The position numbers were made by a program, and so were the translations under genes. From Lepidostoma basale (Eukaryota; Arthropoda; Insecta; Trichoptera; Lepidostomatidae): a stretch of DNA of 64,000 nt. Of the stretch, positions 55,049-64,000 are shown one piece after another. The stretch covers positions 1,327,084 to 1,391,083 of the forward strand of contig JAHDVF020001222.1 of the NCBI GenBank assembly GCA_022606425.2. Reading direction: 5' to 3'. The notes under the pieces are model-generated. The model searched no databases and was not told where the DNA came from. It was given only the letters and a program-made list of their open reading frames with translations. Within the stretch, counting starts at the first letter, position 1. Every line of letters begins with the position of its first letter.

Positions 55049-58000
55049 TTATGCTTTAATGTCTTGAAGTGGTGTTCCTTCACTGTCTATAGGCTTCTCT
55101 CCCTTCTTCCTGTTCAATTTTACTAGAATTTCTTCCAAGGACTTGCCTTTCGTCTCTGGAACGTAGAAATACACAAATACTATGCCGATGTAGCTCACAG
55201 ACGCGAACATCCAGAAGACTGTGTGGATTCCGATTTTATCAACCATTCCCTGGAACGCTTTGGCAACACAAAAGGCCATGCCTGCCCCGAATATTGAGAA
55301 AAATGAAGAAGCCGCGCTTTTTACATTTGTGGGGAATAATTCAGACTGCATGACGTACGGTAGATTAGCTATTCCTATGGAATACATGACCGTGAATCCA
55401 ATTATTCCAGTGACGGGGAGCCAAGAGACGGAGGCCATGGTGTCGTGGTCTGCCACGATAACGTTTTGCATGTAAAAGTATATCCCCACGGCCGTCAATG
55501 ATATTCCGGTCCCCAAAGCTGAAATCAGCAGCAACGGTTTTCTTCCCATTTTATCAACCAGGAGGGCGGCAAGGAAACCTGAAATGTTCATACCATAGTT
55601 TTGGACATTTTCATAAAATATTGTACTAAACCGACATTTTAGTCACCTGCCATCAATACCGGATTAAGCCAAAACGTGGCCTGTAGCAATGTTTAAAGAG
55701 GCCCTGGGTATGATAATAAAATAAAACACAACATTTACAAACAGACTTTTCTCAACTTACAAGGAGAGGGCACGGCATGGACAATTGATTGAGGGATGGG
55801 ATTTTGCAGGATTATAGTACCCCCTAAGAGTCGTCTATAGTCAAAATATGAGAGTCCGATTGTCAAATATTTTTTTAAAATTATGTTGGTATACAAGCCC
55901 CTGAAGTATGCTAAAATGTTCAGCTGTATTCATTCATTACTTTGTCTGTGGTAGCCGCTATGTTTTTATCAATGCCGTCTCGAATCTATGTTATCAAGCC
56001 GCAATGTTAAGTTTATAACTCTGGGTCCATCGATCTGACAGCTGTCAAATGTCGGACAATTTTGGTAAAAATATCGCGAATTTTTCGAAACAATTAATAA
56101 AAATAAACATTTTCAACGATATTATTGCATTAGGCATTATTATTATGAATTTTGAGCTTTCTGCGCTACAAATTTTGAAGTTAATATATTATGAATTATG
56201 GGGTTATATCGAAAGATTATTTTGAACATTTTACATACCAAAGTTGTACACAAACTATATTATACAATTCAATGTGTGTTCAATATATTACTAGTACTTT
56301 AATAAAGTAAACACACTGAAGAAAATGCATATAAATACTTTACAAATGGCCCGGCACGAGGAGAAAGTAAAATTGACACACCGGCACTGCGGAAACACAA
56401 ATTTAGTATATTAAAATATTTGCAACACGTACCTATATAAGTAATAATAATACGATCGTAGTCGTATTTTACATTTAAAATCGAAGTAAAATACGAGATC
56501 ACGGCACGAGACACATACTAACGGCCTACAATTGCTCCATGTTGCAAATATTATCTATGTGATTACGACCTGGTAAATACTTTCAAGATGGCATTGGTTT
56601 TTATGAACTCGGCGATTTTCGTTTGTTTAAAAAAATGGATCAAATTTTGTGTAAAAAATGAAATAAAGTGTGTTAAATGTTAACAAAACCTATGGTGAGT
56701 CTGATATGAGTAAAACGAGAGTTTACGAGTGGTATAAGCGTTTCCAAGATGACCGTGAAGACGTTGAAGACGACGAACGGCCTGGACGCCCCAGCACATC
56801 AACAACCGATAAAAACGTGGAAAAAGTTAATGAAATGGTTAAGAACGTTCGTCAAATCACAATCAGAGAAGTCGCTGATGATGTTGGGATATCGATTGGC
56901 TCATGCCATGAAATTTTTTCGAATGTTTTGGGTATGAAACGCGTGGCAGCAAAATTTGTTCCAAAATTGTTGAATTTTGAACAAAAACAGCGGCGAATGG
57001 AATGTTGCTCAGGTGTCACTAAATAATGCCAACGACGATGCAGAATTACTAAAACGTATTATAACAGGTGACGAAACATGGGTTTACGGATATGACATCG
57101 AAACTAAGGCTCAATCATCACTTAAAAAAAAACGAAAATCGCCGATCTCATAAAACACGTCTAACCTTAGAGACTGCCACAGACAAAGTAAACAATGAAT
57201 ACAGCTGAAAATATTAGCATATTTCAAGGGCATGTATACCAACATAATAAAATAAAATTGACAATCGGACTCTCCAAACCCGTGAAATTTAAAAATTCCC
57301 ATTATTTCTCGTATAACATATCTCAGAAGAATCTCAAATCCCATTATGATATGGTTAGTTGAATAAACTTTATTTCTAAAAATATCGGGTGATCGGCTTT
57401 AAAATAACTATGGAGTTTAAATTTATTTAAGGAATCCATCGAACTTACCAACAATTAGCTGAACAACGCCGAAAATAATACTCGCAGTAGCGCCTGACAT
57501 TTCCATACTAGTCTGCCTGAAGATCGTCTCCAAGTATGCCTGAATAGCTAAGGATCCGGTCAATTGCTGCATCATTTTAACACCTAAATTAAATAAATTA
57601 AAACATCGTCAAAAATTAACCCAATTTGATTATTAAAAAAATCGTTATACATCAGAAGAAATCATCAGTTCATTTAATAAGTACATTAGTTTAAGAAATT
57701 ATTTCTTAAAAGTAACAACATCCAAATGTAAACTCTTGCGTTCGCGGCACTCATTTAGTCGAACAGTACAATTTCTTATGACGGCTCGGCAGGTTAACTT
57801 CGTGATGGCTGCCATTTCGTGACAAATATTATATTTCAAATGCGCCAGGGAAGTCGGTTTACTGGCGTAAACTATAGATTTGAGATAACCCCGCAGAAAA
57901 AAGTCCATATGAGTTAAATCGGGACTGCGTGGAAGCCAATTTATGTCACCTCTCCTGGAGATCAATTTGCCAGGGAAAATTTCACGAACTCGTTGATAAG

Positions 58001-61000
58001 ACATTTTGGACGTGTACCATATGACGTTGCGCCGTCCTGCTGGAAACATATTATTCGGTTATAGCCAGGAAAGATTTGCAAATCAGGTACCAAGAAGTCT
58101 TCTAACATCTCCACATAACGCTCTGCAACGCAACATAAACTTTCTTTTGAGACACCTTGTATTATATTATATATATTATATAAAGACGAACATGTTATAT
58201 ATTATAACACCATGGACACAATCATAACATTGATAAACTGAAAAGTGTCGAGAAAAGAGACATGTGGATATTGTGAAAGAGAGAAAGAGTGGACACGAGA
58301 ACTGGTCGGAGGTAAGTGCAAGTTGCGGTGGAACATCTGTCTCTAGACGTAAAGGAGATAAAATATTGCGGTATTAATATTCCCCAATACAAATAAAGCT
58401 CCTGACATGAATACCTTCGTGGCCTAGTGAACCACATAGAAGATCCTGGGTTTAATTCCCGGCAATACAAGTGTATTTGTCACATTGCCTTTGGTCTGGT
58501 GTAGAATACACGTGGCCATACAATGGCGATAGATTCGTTACCTATCACATGTCACGAGAATTAATATAATACCTATACTCTTCACATCGATTTGGCTCCC
58601 GCTGTTTTGATGTAAAGAGCAATTCAACAATAGAATAATAATAACATAAGGCATCTAGGCCTATTTATTATTATCGCGGAGGGATTGGTTGAGAGTAGAA
58701 ACTGCAGAGGCCGCCCAAGAGACACCTATTTGGACCAGGTTATTAGAGACATGCACTGTGACAGCTACACGGAGATGGAAAGGCTGGCTAGAGGACGAGT
58801 CGAGAGAACGAGTGTGGCTTGTTGGAGAACAATTCTCACCACGAAGAAGAAGAAATAAATCTAAAGATTCTGACGGGTAGTATACGTCTGTCGTAATGCG
58901 CCATGTTGTAAGGACACCATCAACACTACCGCCAATTCCAACACTCACTCTACGAGGGTCTACATGACCACTCAACTATCCACGAGTAGTCTGGTAGCCC
59001 CCCGAACCCCGGGCAATAACATCCCTGACATTACCATCATTGTCATAATAAATAGAGAGTGGACCAATGATGAATTTCCTGTGCCATAAAACTAGATTTA
59101 TCCAGATAAAAGACAGCATATCCATTAAAAATCCTCAAAAAACCCAACGGGAAACCACTCTGTACATCATTCTCCAGGAGATCGTCACTATGAAGAGGAA
59201 TCTAGCCATGCCCGGAGTCACGGGCGATCCTTAAATTGGCTCGGAGTACTAAACGAGTAACCCTGGATAGAGATGCCTACTCTAAAGTGATAGTAAACGT
59301 CTGGGGGACCTGACACGATTCTAGCAGAAGAGAAGATGTAAAGTAAAAAAGTGTATTATAGTATTTTAGACATGAAACGACAATTTCAATAATATAATAT
59401 GACGATAGATGGACCAGAAGGGTGGTACAGTGGACACCCCGCGAAGATAAAAGTAACAGAAGGAGACCCCCCATACGATGGTCCGACGACATTCGAAAAA
59501 TTGCTGGCGATTGGATGCCAAAGGCAAAAGACAGAAATAGTGGAGAAGTATGGGGGAGGCCTATGTCCAGCTTCTTCTTCTTCGTCAGCCTTTATCGGTC
59601 CACTGCTGGATATAGGCCTCTTCCCTTCCCTTCCACTCGTCTCTATCTCTTGCCAGCCGCAGCCACATTTTCCCCCCCACGGCAGCAATGTCGTCGGTCC
59701 ACCTTTTTTGCGGCCTGCCGACGCTTCTCCTATTCTCCAATGGTCTCCACCTTATTATTTTCTGGGTCAATCTATCCTCACTCTGTCTCGCCAAATGACC
59801 CGCCCATTGCCACTTCAGTCTCGCTAGTCGTTCCATGATGTCCGTTATTTTTGTTCGGCGTCTAATCTCCTCATTTCTGATTTTATCTCGGAGACTGACC
59901 CCGAGCATATGTCTTTCCATGGAACGCTGCGTGAATCTTAATGGGTTCATCTTCAATTCTCTTGGTGAGGGTCATAGTTTCCATCCCATAAGTATGTCCA
60001 GCAGTGGACGACAACGGCTGTCTAAGTAAGTAAGTAAGTATAATAATATGACTTAGTAGATACTAACCTACCATTGCAATAAATCCTTTTCTGTAGTCCT
60101 TTTTGAATAATTCTAGAATACTGGTTTTTTTCTCATTGTCCTTCTGGACTTGTGTTTTCATTTCCCGTAGATCATCTTCAATTGACTGCAATCAACAAAT
60201 GAATATTATAATAATCAGTATTAAATTTAATATCATGGCACCAAGAAACAAAAACTGCATATTTACAAGGTTAGAGAATATTTTACTTATTTTTACCCTC
60301 GACTCCTTATAGTCTACAACTAGTGGTGTAAAACATGGAGATGGTTATATAAAACGATATTATCCCATTAATTCTACGGGTCTAATCATCGGTCCTGCTT
60401 CAGATCATCATCTCAAAATGTTCAAAGATATATATTAACTTCTGTTTTTTGAGAAAAAAAATGTGATTGTTCACAAATGTTAGACAAATGAGCTGGGATA
60501 AAAATAGTTAACTTTGGCTTTGTCATTTTTTATCGTATGTTTCAGATTACAGATTTATTACTCATCACATGTTGGACTACTTGTTGATTTTTAGGGGGAT
60601 TTAACAGTTATTGGATAAGGTAAGTAATTTTTGTAGTAGAGGCTTTTATCATTATTAATGCGGGTCAAGATGGGTGAGGGTGGGGGTAGAACTGGTAGGG
60701 ATAAAAGTGAGGGAAGTAACGGGTAAATTGTGTGGTTTCTTGTATGATGGGTTTGGGGTTTGTGGCGACACCCTGAAAGAAACGCTCGACCAATGTACGG
60801 ATATGATCTTCTAAGGTCAAGAATCTCATCTCTAAGTAAAGATGTATAATCTTGGTCCAGAAAGGGGCATCCAGCCTGAGCCGGGTAACCTTGTTAAACA
60901 GAATTCGGAGTTTTGGTGTGTGAATCGTTGATGCGTAACCCCAGATAGGGGCTGCGTAGGTGAATCGGCATTATTATAGTGTTATTTTTCTTCCTTAACA

Positions 61001-62695
61001 TGGGGTAGAAAGCTCCGATTCTATACTCTCAGCTGACTCAAGGAAAACGTTAACACGACGCTCAGAGGAAACGCTTCAAGGACTCTCTAAAAAAAAACCT
61101 ACAAAGGACTAACATCTGAAAGACTGCAGAACAGAAAGACCTAGGTGGAGAATAACAGTATATGAAAGCACGCAGGATTATGAAGCTCAACGCAGGAACG
61201 AGCTGCAGATAAAATACGAAAGAAGAGACCACCGGAAGACGGTGGTAGTTCTTCTGCTAGCGTCTTTCCCTGCTCTTAGTTGCCCCTCTGTGATGGTCCA
61301 GAGTGGATTCCCAAGCCACAGGACCCACAGCCGTGAAGGACAGTCTTCCTTGGATATTAGGGACATCCGATGAAGGTGACGAGGACTTGATTTTATTTGA
61401 AAGGTGTACTGCCTATGTTGTTAATGACTTTGAGGTATTTGGTAGTGTTATGAAACATCGGTAAGGTAATGCAAAACAACGATAGGAGAATGTAAAATGT
61501 TGGTTTGATCTTTATCTATTTTATACAAACCTCCATATTCTTCAAACTTTTCAATTTCATCATGGCTTTTTGTGCATTATCCGTGTCCTCGCGGGTGAGA
61601 AAGTAGTAAGGTGTCTCCGGGACCCAGAGTGACGAGAGAACAAAAATAATAGGAACGACAAGACACATCCAGTTAATGGTATTGTAAGACACAAAAGGGC
61701 CTATCGCAAACATCAGTAGGTTGCCAAGATTCATCATTCCTGTTATAAGAGAGCCCAAGGCCCCTCGGATACGTTTGTCAGCTATTTCACCCATGTATAT
61801 TGATGTCTCCTAAAAACATATTTAAACATTTATTAATTTTTTTATTACTTTCGTATGAAGCACTTAATTTGAGGTGTGGCAATATTAAACATAATTGACA
61901 CATTTAGTTTTTACACCACTTCAATTTTAATGTTAAAACCAACCGGTTTCAGTCTCTTCTATAACCCTGATGAAGCTCCGAAGATTTTCAGTCTCTGTTG
62001 TAACCCTGACGAAGTTCAGGCAGGAGCGAAACCGGTTGGTTTTAACAAAAAAATAAAGTGGCATAAAAACTAGTAAAAGTGCGTTAATTTTATTTTTTTA
62101 TACATTTTTTTCTATTAAATATCTCTTGTATCACAACATGTTTTTCTTTTGGAATATACGCAGACGAAATGTTATATTTATTATTTATTGTTTCTTGAAC
62201 AATGATGTAAAACTCCATATTAAATTAATACGAATGAAAAGGCCAGTTTTGAGACTGTCATTTGATAATGCCTTATCAAGGGCGAAACATGTCATTCCCA
62301 TAAAATATAATAAGCTTCTAGAAAACTGACCTTTTCATTTGTATTAATTAGTTATATTTATTGTTTATTGAGCACGGATGTAAAACTTCATATGAAATAA
62401 TAAATATGAATGAACACGCTGTTTTTTAAAAGTTTTATTATATTTCGTGGAAAAGACATGTTTTGCATGCTAGGGCATTATTAAATCTTAACAATGTTTT
62501 AAGCCACATCAATTACTATGTACCTTATTCTCCGAATCTTCCAAGACTCCGTATCTTTAGCGATGATGGCCATTAAATCAAAACCGTTTTCTTTATAATG
62601 AAATACTTACAACGATGGATACTGCTGCCGCGATTCCACAGGTTAGTCTTCCTACGTACATCAAAAAAGGAGTAGTTGCATATATCATTATTGCC
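55049..62695 (-). CDS. Facilitated trehalose/sugar transporter-like MFS protein B (5' end outside)
   Basis: Five exons on the minus strand match exons 4-8 of copy A in length and phase: 62695-62612, 61809-61531, 60185-60068, 57583-57449 and 55578-55049 (1146 nt, 381 residues). The exons for about the first 93 residues are expected to the right of the window. Motifs: MGEIADKRIRGALGS, PETPYYF, QQLTGSLAIQAYLETIF (again no Asn at the QQxxGxN site), VDKMGRKPL and PETKGKSLEE. Identity to A, counted by eye, is about 76% in the MGEIADK exon and about 70% in the next, but about 87% and 93% in the last two. The donor of the 60068 exon is GTTAGT, weaker than the rest. Confidence 0.9.
55968..56545. repeat. 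600-bp dispersed repeat, copy 2
   Basis: Collinear with 35378-35977 (see there). It lies in intron 7 of transporter B. Several small gaps and substitutions separate the copies, so the insertions are not recent. Confidence 0.75.
56599..57155 (+). mobile_element. mariner element, internally deleted and frameshifted
   Basis: Inverted repeats TTTTATGAACTCGGCGATTT (left) and TTTTATGAGATCGGCGATTT (read from the right) enclose a Mos1-like transposase N-terminus: YGESDMSKTRVYEWYKRFQD, RPGRPSTSTTDKNVEKVNEM and RQITIREVADDVGISIGS. After a frameshift near 57010 the frame continues NANDDAELLKRIITGDETWV, which includes the first catalytic Asp (GDETW). The rest of the catalytic domain is missing. Located in intron 7 of transporter B. 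Confidence 0.9.
57699..58060 (-). mobile_element. Tc1/mariner-superfamily transposase C-terminal fragment
   Basis: The minus strand encodes VREIFPGKLISRRGDINWLP, RSPDLTHMDFFLRGYLKSIV and YASKPTSLAHLKYNICHEMA: the second half of the DDE domain with the SPDLTxxDFFL signature. It is a different lineage from the mariner 500 bp away. The N-terminal half is gone. It lies in intron 6 of transporter B. Confidence 0.8.
58400..58640 (+). repeat. tRNA-derived SINE, longest copy
   Basis: TACCTTCGTGGCCTAGTG, box B region GGGTTTAATTCCCGG, the full body (TTTGGTCTGGTGTAGAATAC, CACATGTCACGAGAATTAAT) and the 3' end CGATTTGGCTCCCGCTGTTT, followed by an ATAATAATA tail. The middle of the tRNA part is deleted. 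It shows that the SINE ends in an (ATA)n tail. Confidence 0.8.
58645..59320 (+). mobile_element. LINE 3' end plus shared 3' UTR-like repeat
   Basis: 58680-58860 encodes NCRGRPRDTYLDQVIRDMHC, then DSYTEMERLARGRVERT, and ends in GAAGAAGAAG. The adjoining 58870-59320 shares blocks with 62790-63150 (GCGCCATGTTG, CGAACCCCGGGCAAT, GCCATAAAACT, ACCACTCTG), so both may be copies of one untranslated element part. Confidence 0.65.
59415..60030. mobile_element. Two LINE fragments meeting tail to tail
   Basis: 59420-59575 (+) encodes RRPPIRWSDDIRKIAGDW and AKDRNSGEVWGRP. 59585-60000 (-) encodes MERHMLGVSLRDKIRNEEIR, LARLKWQWAGHLARQSEDRL, GRPQKRWTDDIAAVG and REEAYIQQWTDKG. Both 3' ends meet near 59580 at a TTCTTCTTCTTC stretch. 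A (TAAG)n run closes the block at about 60026-60042. Confidence 0.8.
60690..60975 (-). mobile_element. Jockey-like reverse-transcriptase fragment
   Basis: The minus strand reads FTYAAPIWGYASTIHTPKLR, ILFNKVTRLRLDAPFW and LEMRFLTLEDHIRTLVERFF, the thumb-region pattern (TYAAPxWG) of jockey LINEs. It is antisense within... the same strand as transporter B, inside its intron 5. Confidence 0.75.
61015..61250 (+). mobile_element. LINE C-terminal fragment
   Basis: A decayed frame gives RRSEETLQGLSKKK-like and, in another phase, KRFKDSLKKNLQRTNI, then YMKARRIMKLNAGT/AQRRNELQIKYERR, matching the KRFKDxLK...LK...AQRRxELQxKY layout of insect LINE tails. Confidence 0.6.
61855..62490. repeat. Cluster of three short dispersed repeats
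   Basis: 61855-62090 is a hairpin-like repeat with arms GTTAAAACCAACCGGTTTC and GCGAAACCGGTTGGTTTTAAC and an inner tandem (AACCCTGATGAAGCTCCGAA / AACCCTGACGAAGTTCAGG). 62220-62345 is a family C copy with inverted arms (AATGAAAAGGCCAGTTTT), core TTGATAA, GGGCGAAAC and ATGTC. 62409-62490 is another family C copy on the minus strand. All lie in intron 4 of transporter B. Confidence 0.6.
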
Positions 62696-62789
62696 TGAAA
62701 ATAATTAACATTTTAAGAACTTTAATAAGAAAACTTAATAAGAGAACTTTAATAAGACTTTAATGAGGGATTCAAAAGGGTAGTAGGGC

Positions 62790-63155
62790 TACGATGGGGG
62801 TATGTTTTGCTTTATAGTATGCCTCTACAAAATGTCGTAAGGCGCCATGTTGCATTTACAACAGCAACACTACTATCAAGTCCAACTCTCTAGCGTCCAT
62901 GAGAAGTCTTTTTAAAGACCCCGCGAACCCCGAGCAATGTGGCACATATTACTTAGTGCCATAGCAGATAGAGAGAGGACGAATGGCGAGCTTCCAGCGC
63001 CATAAAACTGGATACACCTAGCTAAGGGAAGGTAACCCCGACAGAAAATTCTCCAGAGAAGATAAGGGGGATACCACTCTGGATATTTTTCCCCAGGTCA
63101 TCACTAAGGGTGATAGTCAACATTGAGGAGACCTGACAGGACACAGAAAGAAGAA
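62790..63155. mobile_element. LINE-associated repeat with GAA tail
   Basis: Shares blocks with 58870-59320 and ends AAGAAGAAGAAGAATAAG. No frame is conserved, so an untranslated region is likely. Confidence 0.5.
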
Positions 63156-63164
63156 GAAGAATAA

Positions 63165-63815
63165 GATTTTAACAAGACAAAGAGCATGGTTACATCAAGG
63201 CAACCAGTACGATGCAAGCTTGCATTAGACAATAAAATAATAGAACAAGTTATGCATTTCAAGTACTTAGGTGTTGATGTATCAAGCAGCAGTGACCTCT
63301 ACGGAGAAGTAAGTGAACTAACAAACAGGGCCGCCGTTGTGGCTGGTTGCTTGACGAATGCTGTTTGGAAAAATAAAAATATGCCAAAGGAGAGCAAGAT
63401 TCGAATCTACAAGACATACGTCCTATAATGACATATGGAATAGAAACGAGAGCTGACACCATCAGAACAAAAAGTTTCCTAAGAACCACAGAAATGAAGA
63501 CTCTCCGATCCGTTGCGGGAACGATACTCCGAGACAGAGTAAGAAATTCTGAAATAAGAAAGATCTGCAATGTAGAAGATGTCGTGCGATGGGGAAGACT
63601 GAAAAGATGCTACTGGAGAGATCATGGCAAAGAGCATGTTCTGAAAGAGTGATAAATATAGCCACAAATAAAGTACCAACAGGAAATCGACCTGCAGGAA
63701 GACAACCTAAAATATGGCGAGACAGTTGGACATCTGCATCCTAGGAACAAGCTCCGAGAAATAACACGACACAGTCCTAAATAAAGCAGAAGAAGAAGAA
63801 GAAGAGAACATTAAT
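63165..63815 (+). mobile_element. LINE 3' fragment, best copy of its lineage
   Basis: Encodes VMHFKYLGVDVSSSSDLYGE, VSELTNRAAVVAGCLTNAVW, then after one frameshift MTYGIETRADTIRTKSFLRT, TILRDRVRNSEIRKICNVED and VVRWGRLKRCYWRDH. It ends GAAGAAGAAGAAGAAGAG. The copies at 42000, 45040 and 18240 belong to the same or a sister lineage. Confidence 0.85.
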
Positions 63816-64000
63816 TTTATTGTGTGATCGATTATTTTTCCTGTTTTAGAGTTTTAAACGCCGATTAAGTAAGATAATGCTGCACGGATGAAGCTAACAA
63901 AATAATTCAATTATAGCAAAGTTTTGGGATCAGTATAACGGGCATGGTGAAAAACGCCACTATTAGAGTCAACACAGTATGTTTGCTGTACTTTCAAATG
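63816..64000. other. Right edge, nothing recognised
   Basis: AT-rich sequence, presumably intron of transporter B if its first exons lie further right. Confidence 0.3.

Noticed and set aside
59399..59838. Plus-strand frames of 138-142 codons
   Set aside because: They run antisense through the minus-strand LINE tail and are shadows of it beyond 59575.
1..64000. CRISPR arrays, rRNA genes or LTR retrotransposons with paired LTRs
   Set aside because: No regular repeat-spacer array, no rRNA-like sequence and no pair of long direct repeats flanking gag-pol frames was seen.

Overview
The window looks like insect nuclear DNA: AT-rich, with short exons split by GT-AG introns, single-copy animal metabolic genes, facilitated-trehalose-transporter-type genes and a dense load of decayed mobile elements. 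The insect order cannot be fixed from the sequence; the transporters and LINE tails are general insect types. No bacterial operon, CRISPR array or rRNA gene is visible.

Layout. 1-1.4 kb: last two exons of an unrecognised + strand gene. 4.2-6.9 kb: NTPCR (nucleoside-triphosphatase) on the - strand, head to head with ECHS1 (mitochondrial enoyl-CoA hydratase) at 7.4-11.8 kb; the 529 bp between their start codons is probably a shared promoter. 14.1-16.4 kb: a SNF2-N-only protein, candidate SuUR, with a GC-AG intron. 16.5-22 kb: repeats. 22.2-27.3 kb: one uninterrupted 1701-codon - strand gene with a candidate PD-(D/E)xK nuclease region, an NB-ARC STAND ATPase and 15 TPR units. 28.4-31.6 kb: a small membrane-anchored START/SRPBCC-like gene (-). 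37.6-50.1 kb: complete 8-exon sugar-transporter-like gene A (-). 54.7-54.85 kb: orphan 3' scrap of a further transporter copy. 55.0-62.7 kb: paralogous transporter B (-), whose first exons lie beyond the right edge.

The remainder is a graveyard of transposons. It holds pogo/Tigger elements with TA duplications, a Harbinger derivative with a TTA duplication, a hAT with an 8-bp duplication, two Tc1/mariner fragments, several MITEs, five copies of a tRNA-derived SINE and about twenty 3' fragments of LINE reverse transcriptases, many ending in GAA repeats.

The most notable items are two. First, the intact intronless nuclease-NB-ARC-TPR gene has the architecture of bacterial STAND antiphage sensors yet lies among intron-bearing insect genes. 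Second, several families of dispersed short repeats fold like hammerhead ribozymes; in one, comparing three decayed copies gives back the canonical core. The transporter pair also shows a sharp identity step towards its 3' end that suggests gene conversion.
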